This document shows positions 51,301-64,000 of a DNA stretch of 64,000 bases, piece after piece. How positions within the stretch are numbered: position 1 is the stretch's first letter; each line of letters begins with the position of its first letter. The stretch spans positions 1,736,001 to 1,800,000 of the forward strand of contig OZ023273.1 of the NCBI GenBank assembly GCA_964007475.1, written 5' to 3'. This DNA comes from Hybos culiciformis. Its lineage: Eukaryota; Arthropoda; Insecta; Diptera; Hybotidae. The notes beneath the pieces were generated by a model. It was given only the letters and a program-made list of their open reading frames with translations, was not told the DNA's origin and searched no databases. The translations under genes were made by a program, and so were the position numbers.

Positions 51301-54300
51301 TGTTGTTGAGTTTGAGTAGCAGCTTGGACTTGCTAAAAAAAAAAAAAAAAAAAAAATTTATAAATTTCCAGAAACATTTTTGATGTATATTTTCATTACC
51401 TGAGTGTGCTGGATGCATAGCTGTTGCTGTTGTTGTTGTTGTTGTTGATGGGACAAATTCAAATTAGTCTGCGTTTGTTGTTGTTGTTGTTGCTGACAAA
51501 TTAAATTCGTTTGACATACGTTTGTTCCAGCATTATTCTGCTGCTGTTGGTTGTTAGGAGGTAACTGAAAAAGCAATTGTAAAGAAGGTGACGGTTTGTC
51601 TCCACTATCAACATTAAACAAAAATTTTGTTTGTTGCTGTTGTGCTTGCGCTTCATTTGAGAGAATTTGCTGTGTTTGTTGGACACCGGTTGGGATTGGC
51701 AGTGATTGAATTCCTATCGGCAGTTGGTGTTGGTTTTGCTGCTGATCGTCGACATTTAATGGCATAAGAGATAGAGTTTGTTGGTGTTGATTCTAACAAA
51801 ATTCAAAAACATTCTTAGTTAATTGAACTCTAGAGAAGGCACTGAATATTTTAACAGACAATATTTTATATTCCCTCTATTTAAATTTTAGCCATTGAAA
51901 GACAATAATATCAGTAAGTATATTTGATTTCTTAAAGTCGATCTCTAGTTCTGATTATGCAGTAAAGGTATATTAAATTTTTTTTTTTTTGGAGCACCTC
52001 AGAGAAGTTTTTTATTTCCCTTTGTGACAGTGGGCAAGACACCAAACATCGACCACGAGCCCACCCACATTCATCACATTAATGTCTAGAAAGAATATAC
52101 ATCTTAATATGACAACGCTTTTGTTACAAAAGGATATGACATGAATATTTGTAATAATCTATGCACATTTTAAATTACATATGAAGGCAAGAAGTTAGAA
52201 ACACGCTTCTATGTACTCTTAAAATTGTTTCGGCCAAGAAAGAAAATCAAGTTTGAAGAAAATTATATTTTAGTAAGTTATAAAGCCCTTTCTTACTATT
52301 GAATTATATAATACAAAAAAAATTAACAGACTACTTTTGGTGAAAATCAGAACCCCAACTAAAATTCTCTCTTCTCAATAAAAAAAAAAAAAAAATAATA
52401 ATTTTCAAATGCAAAAAGGGAAATATAAGCTAAATTTCTTGAAAAATATTATTAAATTCTTTTAACTCACCTGTAATTGATTGTATATTTGCATTTCTTC
52501 GGCAGTTAAGCGGGCTTGTAATTGTTGGTCAAGTAATAAACTTGCTTGTTGCCGGTCTTGTTCCATTTGATGCGCCTCTTCTGATTCTCCATCACCACGA
52601 GCTAATTCTTGAATTTGAATTTGCTGTTGGTTTGGAACCCATTGTCCACTCCAACGGCTTCTACAAAATTGATTAATACCTATTTCAGCAAACTCAGAAC
52701 AATTTAAATTTGTAGTTAATTCCTGAAATTAATAAAAATAAAATTTCGATAAATATATAATATATACTTGTGTCAAAAATTATTTACCTGAAAAGCTGGA
52801 TCGTTTACACCTTGAAAAACGTTGAAAAACTCTTCCATGCATTCACCCAATCCTAATTCATAACTACATATTTGTTCTCGCGTAACATCATCATCATTAG
52901 CGAATTGCTCTAAAGATTCACCTAGAGCTGGATAAATTCCACAATCTGCAATAGATGCTTCATCATCTTGATTATCAATAGGATACATTCGAAAATGCTC
53001 TTCATGCTGAGCTGCGAATGAACCTATAAAATATAATGCTAAAGTTACACATATTTACGTTATGCCAAATTTGAAATAATAAACCTTGATTTTTATCTAA
53101 GCTGTATTGGGGTTGTAAGTTGGAACTAATATTTGCTTTCGAATGAGGGATTAGTGATGAAATCGGCTGTAATACTTGAACTATTTCAGATGGATTCAAA
53201 TCAGGTCGAAAATCGTGAACAGCATCCCGAAGGGCTCTTGATATATCAACAAAATCAGCATCAGCAGATTTCATTGATACATTTGAAAAAATTAAATTTT
53301 CTAATTGTTGAGATAATTTGCGTGATTTTGGTTCCACACCACCTGCTGCCGCATCTTCATCATCATCCTCGTCATCATCTTCGTCTTCATCTTCATCTTC
53401 ATCATCATCTTCATCATCACTAACTCCTACAATTTATTATTATTATTATTTATTAACCATTTCTTTTTGTTTTTTTATTTACAATTTCATAAACAACAAG
53501 CCAATAATTTGTAGTCAATTTTACTTATAAAAACAGTTTAAGATAAAAACTGGTGTATATAAGAATTTTTCATTTTCAATCCAATAACAAAATAATCTCA
53601 ACTTTACTTTACTTTACTTTACTTTACTTTATTTTACTTTACTTTACTTTACTTTATTTTACTTTACTTTACTTTACTTTACTTTACTGTTACATTTATA
53701 TTTGTATAATAATTTTTCTTAAATCTACCCTCTAATTTTTGTCTCGTTGATAAATTATAATATACTTTTTAAAGATTTTTAAAAATTTCGCTATTTGTGT
53801 TTAATAGATGTCTTATTTTTTTAGTGAACTGGTGGTAAGCATTTATTTCTCTGATCTCAATTGGTTTCAAAAGTGTAAGATTCAAGTAATAAATATTACA
53901 TAAGAAAAATAAATGATACATTATAAAAATTATTAAACATACCTTCTTCATCCTCCTCATCCTCGTCTCCCACATCATCCTCATCGTCGTCTTCTGTTTC
54001 ATCTTCACTACGTAAAATTGCTTCTACTGACAATTTTTCATCATTTTCCAATGCAACGTTGCTTTTTTCACATCCATCATTGTTATCAATATTCTCCATC
54101 TCACATACCCTTTCTAAAATATTTTCGTGTTCATCCAAATTTTGCGAGATTTCTGGATTCATTGATAGTGATGCGGCTGCGACAGCAATATTATTTAAAG
54201 TATTTGCTGCCACAACTGTCAATGATGGTACTTGTGAACTGCTACATGGAGGAGAATCAGTAGGGGATTTAGGAGAAGAATGCTGATCTAAAGCTAAACG

Positions 54301-57300
54301 TGATGGCCGATTCTGATTATTTTGTATGGCTTGTTTATTCGAATAATAGACTTGTGCTGCTTTTTGCATAGGGCAATTAGGTAACTGTGCTACCATTTGC
54401 AACACTTTTTGATTCAGCGGAGTACTCAATGCTAATTTACTTAATCTTTCGTCAATTCCTTGCAGTTCAGCAGCAATATCAACATTATTGGCTGGTAAAT
54501 TTGATTCATTATTTGAACTGTGAAAAATAAAAATATAATTTTTTAACCACAAATAAGAAACTGAACAAATAAACATTTTTTTCTAATGTTGTTGAAAACT
54601 TGAAGTATGTAGTTACAATGGATATTAACTAAAAATTAAGTTTATTATGATATATGGAAACTAATTTTAATTTATTTTTGTTTTAAATTCTAATATTCTT
54701 TTTTTTATCCTAATAATAACAAAGTTAATCAATCTTATAAAAATCTGCAATGACTGAACAATGTTATAAAATAATAAACAAAATAAAATAAGTAAATAAA
54801 TAAAATAAAACTAAACAAAATGGTGATTTATATTATACATAAATATAAAATAATTCTGTGTCTAAGTTTGAGAATTGTTATTATTACCCAGTTGGATTTT
54901 GTTGGAAAATGTTTGAAGTTTTTGAACTACTTTGCGCAAAAGTTGGCATTTGTTGTAATGCTTGTTGCATACTTTGTGAAGATGGTAAAAGTTTTTGATT
55001 TGCACCATGTAAAATGTTTTGCTGTTGGTTAGCAATATTTGTAACTTGCGATTGTTGTTGTTGAAAATTGTTCGGTTCCTGAGCCAAATGTGGAGACTAA
55101 AAATTTAAATTTAAATAATCTCATTGGATATTCTCAAAATATAAATAAAAAACTATACCATTTGCTGATGGAGCTGTTGTTCTTGCTGATGTTGGTGCTG
55201 TAGTTGTTGTTGTTGCAATTGTTGTTGCTGTTGCTGCTGTTGCAAGGCAACTGCAAATTTTCGAGAATTTTTCGCATCTTTTTTCGAAACCGGTTTAACT
55301 TTAGGTCTGTCACTGATAGCGGTACTTTGTGAAACCTCAGATGGAGTGGTTATTTGGGTTGAAGTAGTTTGCGATGGCAATTGAGATGGCAAGCCAGAAA
55401 AAATTGATGTTGCTCCAGCGACGTTGTTTGCATTACATTCGGTGAGGGATGTTGTTTGTAAAGTTGGTGAGGTGGTCAGTAAATATGAGTTATCACCTAC
55501 TTTACTACCGCCTGATAAAAATAAATGACAAAAATTAAATATTTGAAAAAAAAACTTTAATAATAAAGGTCATTCAAAATTTTTGTTCAAATTTGAAGTA
55601 AATTATTTTTGAAACAAATAACTCTTTTAGATTTATTTTAACTTAGCTTTATTGCATGTCATTGCAATCGCAAGATATCATTCACATTAGCGAAAAATTA
55701 CTTCCATAAGATTAGCGTTCACTGGGAGAGCCAAATTGATTTTTAACTTTTTTTTTTTGATTAAATAAAACTTGATGATTAAGTTTTATGTAAATTGAAG
55801 CTAAGCTCATAATTTTTAATACTTTTAGAATATCGACATATTTTTTAATAAAGAATGGTTTTTAACAAAGTATGTAGAGTACATTTTTATATAAAGAAAT
55901 TAAAAAAAAAATGTTTAAAAACTTGCCTGAAACGAGACTGGCAAGAGATGCTGACTGCATATTAGGCGTTCCACCAGTTTGAATACCCATAATTTGAGGT
56001 GTATTCCCACTGGTAAAATTCATGCTGCCTGCATTATAGAAAATTCCTGCGTATCATCAATGGGAGTTGTTAAAAAAAAACAAAGGTAAAACCAAAACAA
56101 AAAATTTACCAAAAAATTATTTAAGATTTATTTAAGTTTAGTGACAATAATTTTAAACATACCTTGATTTGAGGCGGTTGTTATGTCTACATAAGCTGAT
56201 GGTAGTAAAGTTGGAGGTGGAACACCGCTACCATTTTCACAAACCAATAGATTGCTTGCTTTCTGTTGAAAATAAAATAAATGTATAATATAAATTATAA
56301 CATTCTCAAATATTTGTTTTCACGACAACAACAAAATAAGAATTCTGACAGTAATACTTTCAAATAAATTCACAAATCACGAATTCATTAAAACTTACTC
56401 TCTGAAAATCTTCGATCATTTTACGACGTTGCTGGTCATCTATCGTACAATCAATATTGGAATCATCTTCACCCAACGGCTGAGACCTTTGCTGAACCAT
56501 ATTTTCAGATGATAAATTCAATTCAAATGGTGCTGGAGGTTGTTGCTGTTGTTGCAACTGTCGATTTTTTCGTAAAACACTTTTCTGTTTCGTACTTCCT
56601 GAATTAACATTTGAAGTTATAATCGTTTGTTGTTGATTTGAAATATTAGGATTATTTATTAATTGATTAACAACACCTGGTCGAGCTAGACCTTGCGCCA
56701 GACCATTCTCAAAACCTTGTAATTGAAATAAACGCATTTTAGCAATTAAAGCTTCTTGCTGCTGTTGCTGTTGTACAGCATTTCGATCAAAATGAAAGCC
56801 AGATACAGCTGCGTCAGCCAGAATTTGTTCATCCACCATAAATTCTTGACCAGCGGGTGTAAATTGTTGTTGATGTTGAAAAATTTGCTGGTTCGATACT
56901 CGAACTGCCTCGGGAACTTCATGCAATCCAGGCGGAGGTGGTGCAGCCGCTGCTGCAGCAGTTAACTGTTGCTGTAATTGTTGCAGCTGCTTTTGTTGTT
57001 GAAGATTAATTGGCTGTAATTGAACACCATTTTGTTGTTGTAATTCATTCTGATGATTTTGAAAAAATTGAGGATATTTGAATAGTGTTTCAACAACTCT
57101 TATATGTCCACCTTTGGCTGCTTCAATTAACATGGTACTATTGTCCTTCAACTTGTGAAATGGGTCGGCACCACTTTTTAGCAAAAGTTCCACAACGGTT
57201 TGATGGCCTCCGGCACATGCTAGAGAAAGAGGCGTATGATCATTGCTAGTAGTTTGTTTATTGACATCAGCACCTTTGTTGATTAAAAATTTAACAGTGC

Positions 57301-60300
57301 AATTATGACCCGCTCGACAGGCTTTCATTAATGGAGTTCGTCCACCTTCAGACTCATGTTCAAGTTCAGCCCCATAATAAAGTAAAACTTCTGCTGCATC
57401 GGTATGTCCATTTTCACAAGCGTGAGTTAATGCTGTGTCGCCTGTTTGTGTTTGGGCATGTACATTTGCTCCGTTTTCAAGTAAGAAACGTACCAAATCA
57501 GTATGTCCTTCTTGGGCTGCTTCCATTAATGGAGTTGAGGCACCCAATTCTAAATCTGCACCTTGCTTAATAAGGAATTCTGCAACTTCAGTAAAACCAC
57601 CGCAACAGGCTAAAGTTAAGGCAGTTTCTTGAGTCTCTTCAGTAGTCGCATTAATATTAGCGCCCTTTCTTAAAAGTAGAGCAACCATATCTTCATGACC
57701 TTCCCGAGCTGCTTCCATCAATGGTGTATATCCTTCGTCATTAACTTCTTCAATATTAGCACCACGTTCAATCAGTAAAGTAGCTAATTCAACATGTCCA
57801 CCACAAGCAGCTAGTGTCAATGGAGACTCGAATGAATCTGTCGGCATATTAACTTGAGCTCCAGAGTCTAATAGTAATCGAGCTACCTCAACATGACCGT
57901 CCATCGAAGCCTCCATTAGTGCAGTGTGCATTTCATCTGTTTTGTGCTCCTGATCTGCTCCAGCTTCAAGAAGGAACTTCACCATATTTAAATGACCTTT
58001 GTAACATGCTAAAGTTAAAGCGCTTTCTTTGAATTCATTGGAATGCGTGTTTATGCCGGCGCCGTGCTCCAATAGAACCTAGAAAAGAATAGATATATAT
58101 GTTCCATTAAATTTATAAGAATCAGCTTTAATACATTTTAATAAATATATTATATAATGCATCAGATAAGATCAAACAGAATCATGAAAAATTCTACGAG
58201 ATTCTACCAATCTAACATGGTTATTGAAACTGTCAAAGAATATTTTTCAGATCTCGGATTATAATCAGTTGCTCAGAATTTTGTGTCTAGTGGAAATTCT
58301 ATAATTTTTGTTCAATTAAAGAAATCTCATTTAGTTTACCTTTGCGACTTCAACATGGCCAGCAGATGCGGCTTCCATTAGTGGTGTATGTCCGTTCTCA
58401 TTTTGATCTTCGACATTTGCACCTCGAGCTAATAATTCTTTGACCACTTCTACATGACCACCAGCGCATGCAAACATTAACGGAGTATTTCCAGTTCCAC
58501 AAGAAGCATTGACATCAGCTTTATGATTTATTAATAATTTTATTATATCTAAATGACCGGCTGACGCAGCTTCCATTAATGGTGTACAATCTTTTTGGCC
58601 TTTATCTTCTACAGCTGCTGACATAGCCAGTAGAACCTAAAAAAAATCGCGTATATTACAATAATTGTTAATTAATAAAATTCTGGGCTACAATTTGGTG
58701 GTAAAAAAAAACATATTATAGTTTATTTATTAACATTCTTCCTTTTATAATTTCGAATTAAATATCATATTATTTAAGTTAGTTTATTTTTAATTTAGTT
58801 GTGATGTGAGCCACTTTAATAATTGTCAGCTCTTATATAAGCCTTAATTTCTCTGTGGTCTAACAGTTTTTATTATTCTCTGTTATAACATAATATAGTG
58901 ATAAAACAAATAAGGTAGAAAAATTTAAATTCCGCAACGAAGAAAATTTTTTGTACAAAGTAAGATTTTAAATTAAAACAACAAATCAAGAAGTTTGATA
59001 TTCTATAAACGATTTTTTTTTTTAATAACTGCAGAGGAATTTACTTACTTGAGCTAATTCATAATATCCAGCTGAACAGGCCATTGATAAAAGTGATTCT
59101 CCATCATCAGTTGATTCATTGATATTAATATTTCCTTTACCCAATAAACGTCTCACAGTGTTGACATCATTATCGGTACATGCAGCGATTAATGTTCGAG
59201 AGAAGATACTATTAAAAGAAGACGAAAATATGTTATAATCAAAATCATATTACTTAATACAAATATACGAGTATATGTATATTCGAAATCTTCTCCGAAA
59301 GGGCTGAAAACAATTTTAATAGAATTTGGCCAGTGGAATTTTTAGAGATAATGAATTGGTTTTTAAAAAAAATAACAATAAAAAATTCATAATTAATGAA
59401 TTAGAATTAAATCAAAGTTATTTGAAGATATTAGTTTATTAAGTATATGATTAATACATATTAGTTATTAAGTAGATACTATTTATGTATGTATATTATG
59501 TACTTAGTAGGTATAAGTTTTACACTATATTGATTGAATTTTCTGTGAACTTTAAACATGAAGAAAATTATAAAAACTTACGTTTTGTCTCTTGGTGAAT
59601 TTGAAGAACGCATTTTCGTTAAAGCTTGTTTAGTTTCATCTATAGCTAGTGTAGCATGCCGTAAAGCGGGAGCTTTCTCATTTGCTTTAAATAAAAAAAT
59701 AATAATTAAAAATAATCTATAGTTGAAAAATAACTTTGGTAACTGGGGTAACTTCGTCACACGCTTAATCCGCATTCTGTGTGGCACAATAATTGTACCG
59801 AGTCTTACTCATTTGATAAGAATCAAAAATTTTGTATACTTTTTGATACTACATTTATATATGCGATATTGAGTTTTATTTGTATATTTTTGAGGAAATC
59901 GAAGTAAAATAATTTTAAATTACTTTTCTAAAATTTTAAAATAGGTACTAAAAACTTTTAAATTATATAAATTACTTATTTGTATACAACTTCTACATTA
60001 AATTAATTAAAAATAATAATGTGACGAATATTACCCACTCTTGGATTCGTTCAAGTACTACTAATCTTACCAGCTGCTTCAAATAATGCAGTCAAATTCC
60101 GACTTTGATCTGCTGCTGTATCTAATAAAAAATTCCCAGTAATTTCTCCTGGATCATGAATTTCTTCTTCGTCTTCGTCTTCATCTTCGTCGTCGCCATC
60201 ATCTTCGTCATCATTACCCTCAACTTCATTACCACAACTTTCTGGATCTGATTCGGGAATTTCATCCTAAATAATGAACGTAAAAAAATTTTATTACTTT

Positions 60301-60758
60301 TTTTTTTTTTTTTCTGTTTAATTTTAAAACATTTGTTAATTTAAATTCATTTTTTTTTTTTTAATGAAAATCATACTCAAATTTCTGACTTAATAAATTT
60401 TAGGAGTCAATTGCAAAAAAATATTTATTTTCAAAGAAAATATTATAAGTAAGTCAACAATAAGCTTTTTTAATATTATCATATGTAGTTGCAATTCGAA
60501 AAAAACAAAGAAAAAAAAAAAAAGGTTATGGAAAATAAAATTTATTTATTCTTGAAACCCAGACAAAAAAAAAAAAAAAAAACAAAAACACGTAATGCTT
60601 TTAATTTTTTGCTTATAGTATATAATTAAATACCCTGATCAATAGAAGGAAAATAAAAAAAAATAGGTATAAATATAAATAAAGTAATCAACGATAAATC
60701 AACTTAACAAGTAGATAAAGAGAATATACACCTCACAACACTTGGATAGAGCCAACAT
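45341..60758 (-). CDS. mask: Mask / ANKHD1: multiple ankyrin repeats, single KH domain protein
   Basis: Exons: 60758-60732, 60266-60071, 59684-59582, 59208-59049, 58636-58340, 58078-56399, 56262-56163, 56046-55927, 55511-55159, 55096-54888, 54517-53943, 53426-53085, 53023-52788, 52722-52471, 51792-51400, 51332-51044, 50899-45966, 45481-45341. This gives about 3,469 residues with every phase matching. Ankyrin block 1 spans about 110-600 and block 2 about 1855-2200. Between them are Gln-rich and acidic linkers. A basic coiled coil (RRAAAARRRERKKKKKLEKK) follows block 2. One KH domain with a GRAG loop (HAISRVIGRAGSNINAIRATTG) lies near 2555-2630, then a Q/S/N-rich tail. Family knowledge: a scaffold that promotes Hippo-pathway Yorkie activity and acts in RTK signalling. 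Both ends are uncertain: the frame stays open 5' of 60758 (exon might begin near 60793, with another candidate at 63088-63130), and the final exon after 45341 is unresolved. Confidence 0.93.
50716..50868 (-). repeat. mask: CAA/CAG tract coding polyglutamine in mask
   Basis: An uninterrupted run of about 36 Gln, then His, seven Gln, Ile and six Gln, immediately before ankyrin block 2. CAA and CAG are mixed, which slows slippage compared with a pure CAG tract. Shorter Gln runs occur at 51191-51210, 51423-51450, 55195-55250 and elsewhere in the gene. Confidence 0.97.
53601..53689. repeat. (ACTTT)n microsatellite in a mask intron
   Basis: About 18 tandem pentamers with two ATTTT/TATTTT interruptions, inside the intron between exons 53943 and 53426. 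Confidence 0.97.
55512..55926 (-). other. mask: Probable GC-AG intron of mask
   Basis: The exon ends GTT TCA G and the intron starts GCAAGT, the consensus context for GC donors. Joining to the TATCAG acceptor keeps the frame (Gly codon GGC across the join). One in-frame GT alternative 15 bases upstream (CCA|GTCTCG) has poor context. Confidence 0.65.
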
Positions 60759-63700
60759 ATTTTCAAATTGTTTGTTCAAATTTTTGTACAGTTCTTAAGT
60801 TTTATATTTTGCACATTCAAAGTGACCCACCCTTGATATAATTTTTTTATTTTTTTTCGAATTTAAAAATGTATTTAAAATATGATGGCTCAAGTGCCAC
60901 CGGGAGTCTTTTAATGGCAAATCGATGCAGCAGGAATTCCAGAAAGGCAATTTTTAATGTAGATAATATTTTTGATATTTCTTGTTGTTTTAATACAAAT
61001 TTGCCCTGTTTTTTTTAAGCTTTCAAAGACGATTTTTGACACACATTAAATTTCCTTTCAAATAGGATTCAATTGGAATTTCTGCACTGGCGCGACATTA
61101 AAAAGCTCCCGTTGAAATAGAGCCATCATATTTCATATAGGTATAATATATATGAAAATAAATGTTGGCCATATCCAAGTGCAGTAGGGTGTATATAATT
61201 TTGAAATTACTACATAGAATTTTATGATTTTTTTTTTTTTTGGTATTATTTGATTCCAAATCAATTCTGCTGAAGTAAAATGTGCAGTGTGTGGAAAAAA
61301 ATATGAATTCCTTATTGTTAAATTTAGAAATCAAACGTAGTTCTTAACAATTTTTCAATGATGTAGGTTTGCTAAAATTAATATCGACCTGTAAGAAACT
61401 TGAGTGTGATCCATCATTTAGAAAATAAATAAAAATATATTTTATATAAAAGACAATTTTATTTTATTTTATTTTTAATATTTTATTAAGACAAAAAAAA
61501 AAATCACAGGTTATTTTTTTAATTTGTCTAAGGCCAGACCATGCTTCGTCTTAAAAAAAAAAGTTGTTTTTGTTAGGTTTTTGAAAAATAAAAATAATAA
61601 TAATGTCAGTTGTTCTTGTTAAATCAGTCTTCATTTTATTTTTGTTTTTTTTTAAAAAGAACACAAAAGCAAAATTTCTTAAAATCATCTTCCTAAATTA
61701 TTAGGTGGAGCGTGTGTTTTTTTATATTTAAATTGTAGTCGTAATATTTGTTTATGTTTTATTTTTAATTGTAAATAGTATTTTTATTAAAACAGAATCT
61801 TTAAAATAAATTAATAAAAAACTCGTAATTTATTTGTTATTTATTTTATTAAAAATTAGTCTAAGCATAAGAGACAAGCAAAATACACCAAGGTTTTATT
61901 ATTTTAATTTTTTCATAATTTACAAAAAAAAAAAAAAAAACAAATTTTAATTTAATGAAATTTAGAAAAATACTTGGGAAAAAAAAAAATTGAAATAATT
62001 AGCGCCAATCATTACATATGTTTTTATCTTCACCACCAGATGTTAAAATCGTAATTGAATGAATGTGTTATAAATTATTTTTATATATATATTATATATA
62101 AGTATATAACAAAAAAAAATCAGAGAACGAAGGTTGCACAGCCAAGTAATATTGTACTGAGAGACATATAAAATCACAATTGAACAAATAAATTTGAACC
62201 AAAAATGAACACAGTTCAACTTTTAGAATTCATTTAAAAAAAAGTTTATGAAATGAAAATTAGGCATAATTTATTGATTTGAAATATTTTTTAATTCCTA
62301 ATGAAAAGGAACATAATGATATAAGAATTTTCAGTCAGTTCGAAATTTTATTTTTATAATGTTCTTGAATTCTCATTAAGGAGTAAACACAATTGGGGCA
62401 ATAACGACGGCGACAACGACAACGACAGCTGTATCACTGGACTGGAGTGAACAAAATTACGGCGACGAAATAAATAAACAAATAGAAAAATGAATAAAAA
62501 ATATATGGTTGTCGTTGTCGCCCGGCCCCGGTGACAAAATAGAAACATTTCTAATGTAGTTTGTCGCCAGTCGTCTCAATTGTGTTCATTCTCATACAAA
62601 TAAGTATATGGTTTCTGTTTTTTTTTTTTTTTGATAGTCGCTATCGCTGTCGCATTAAGGCAGAGTTGTCTACGAAAATTTATTAAAACCTAAAATTTAG
62701 TTATTTTAATTGAATGGCTTTTTTTTTTTTTTGTTGTAAATAAAAGAAAAACACACCAAGCAAAAATTAATGAAAAAATTTTTTATTTAAATTAAAAATA
62801 AAAAAAAAAAAAAAGCTCAATAGATTTGACATTTTAGAAAACGATTTCTTAGCTTAGACTAACATTTGGAAAACAGAAATAAAAAAACATTAAAAAAAGT
62901 AAATGTCTCGAAGTTAGCTCTTTTTTTTATTTTAATCCATATTTTTATTATTTTGATTTTTTGTTTTTTATACTATATTTATAAAACACATATAAAATGT
63001 CTATATAAAGATAGTACAATAAGGTGCACACCACAGGGTTTCTAAGACCATATGGTTCAAATGTTTTTTTTTGTTTTACGCGAACTTACCAGAAGATCTG
63101 GCCTTAGACACAAACATGCCAGAAGTATCTATAAATGAAAGAAAAAAAATTCCAAAAAATAAATCAATTAGTAACTGATGAACGCCGAATAAAAGTACAA
63201 AAATATAAAATGAAATAATATATTTTTTTAAAAAAAATAATGAGTAAAACAAAATAGGTTTTATCTTAAAAATGTCATGAAAAGCAGCTCTCAATTTTTT
63301 TTTCTCGTTTTTTTTTTTTTTTATATTATATAATTATACCTATATAATCAATTCAAATATGAATTTGTTTATAATAAAAGTTTTATTATTGTCTTATATA
63401 TGACAGACAGGGACAATTCTGGGGACAGCAGATTCAATCTTATATTACAAAAAAAAATATATAAATTTTACTTTGCTTTTTTGATTTTAGCTAGCATACA
63501 ATAAAGCATTTCGAATTAAATGATTGAAACAGCATATAATGAGCACAGTAGGAGTTAGAATAAAAATCTATTTTCAATGGTTATTTAAATTTTGCAAATC
63601 AAATATAAATTCCCAACTTACAACTCCTGATCACGTAAAAATACATCTGACGGAGCTATGTTATATTTTCAGATTCGGTACCAGTAAACTCGTATTTCTC

Positions 63701-64000
63701 AATGCACTGATTCTGATCTAATACCTTGCAGCTAGTTCACCAGCATTGATATCAAGTAGTTGTGGTGTTCATAATAAATTTTTATCATTTTAAGATAATT
63801 ACTTTATTTACGTAATCATCTAATAAACATCTACAGAATTTTCTTTATACGAGAATAATAATGGTATAAGTTTAGGTAAGTAAGTGTATTTATCTGTCGA
63901 ACAAATGTTTACAAAATAAATACTTAACTGAATGTGTGAAAAATGTAGTCTTTATCTAGAAAATTTCGGTTCGAAAATATTTAAAATAAAAATTACATTT
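60759..64000. other. 5' flank / leader region of mask; possible non-coding or N-terminal exon near 63088-63130
   Basis: Mostly AT-rich. On the minus strand a candidate exon ends at 63088 with a perfect donor (G|GTAAGTTCG) after a TTTATAG acceptor. It contains ATG TTT GTG TCT AAG and would join in frame to an exon beginning near 60793, extending the Mask N-terminus. Around 62400-62530 is a GC-richer patch with inverted CGACAACGACAAC words, which may be the promoter. No other gene is seen. Confidence 0.4.

Noticed and set aside
53133..53530. Plus-strand His-rich and Ser-rich frames
   Set aside because: They come from the complement of the acidic GAT/GAA repeat in mask exon 53426-53085.
62397..62535. 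CGACAACGAC words in inverted orientation as a possible regulatory hairpin
   Set aside because: The matching arms are only about 13-15 bp, simple in sequence and about 100 bp apart. This is too weak to call as a structure.

Overview
The window is nuclear DNA from an AT-rich insect-type genome. Coding sequence is split into many exons by mostly short GT-AG introns. The recognisable proteins (ARID4/hat-trick, mitochondrial uL1, wolframin, AP-2 sigma, centrobin, Mask/ANKHD1) are animal proteins. Long CAA/CAG glutamine tracts and poly-A/T runs are typical of insects. I cannot name the order or species from sequence alone. No bacterial operon, CRISPR array, rRNA or tRNA gene was found.

Layout. Positions 1-2607 are an exact copy of 10778-13384. 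The copy ends at a run of exactly 200 N (2608-2807), so it is most likely an assembly overlap and not a biological duplication. Positions 2808-6566 hold old transposon copies and a small two-exon gene for a 94-residue, probably secreted, four-cysteine peptide (minus strand). Positions 6567-15434 (minus) encode a large, 15-exon, serine-rich, charged protein of about 1,814 residues that I do not recognise. Positions 18498-25234 (minus) encode an ARID4 chromatin protein.

The 1.7 kb between the ARID4 start and the divergent mRpL1 gene holds an array of 59-bp palindromic repeats interrupted by a terminal-inverted-repeat insertion. mRpL1 (26921-28477, plus) is followed by a repeat-rich gap, then wolframin (30835-33810, plus). 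AP-2 sigma (34837-35879, minus) converges on wolframin and diverges from centrobin (37377-40189, plus). A Harbinger-like MITE lies in that divergent promoter interval. After 5 kb of AT-rich non-coding sequence comes the very large mask gene (45341-60758, minus, at least 17 coding exons plus a terminal exon not resolved). Its 5' non-coding region runs towards the window end.

The genes are ordinary housekeeping and developmental genes: chromatin, mitochondrial translation, ER homeostasis, endocytosis, centrosome, and Hippo/RTK signalling. They show no sign of acting as one system. All splice models were worked out by hand from donor/acceptor dinucleotides and reading-frame phase. For every gene with a full model the exon lengths sum to a whole number of codons. 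The items most worth a second look are the small secreted-peptide gene between inverted transposon copies, the palindrome array in the ARID4/mRpL1 divergent promoter, two GC-AG introns, and the false-looking duplication.
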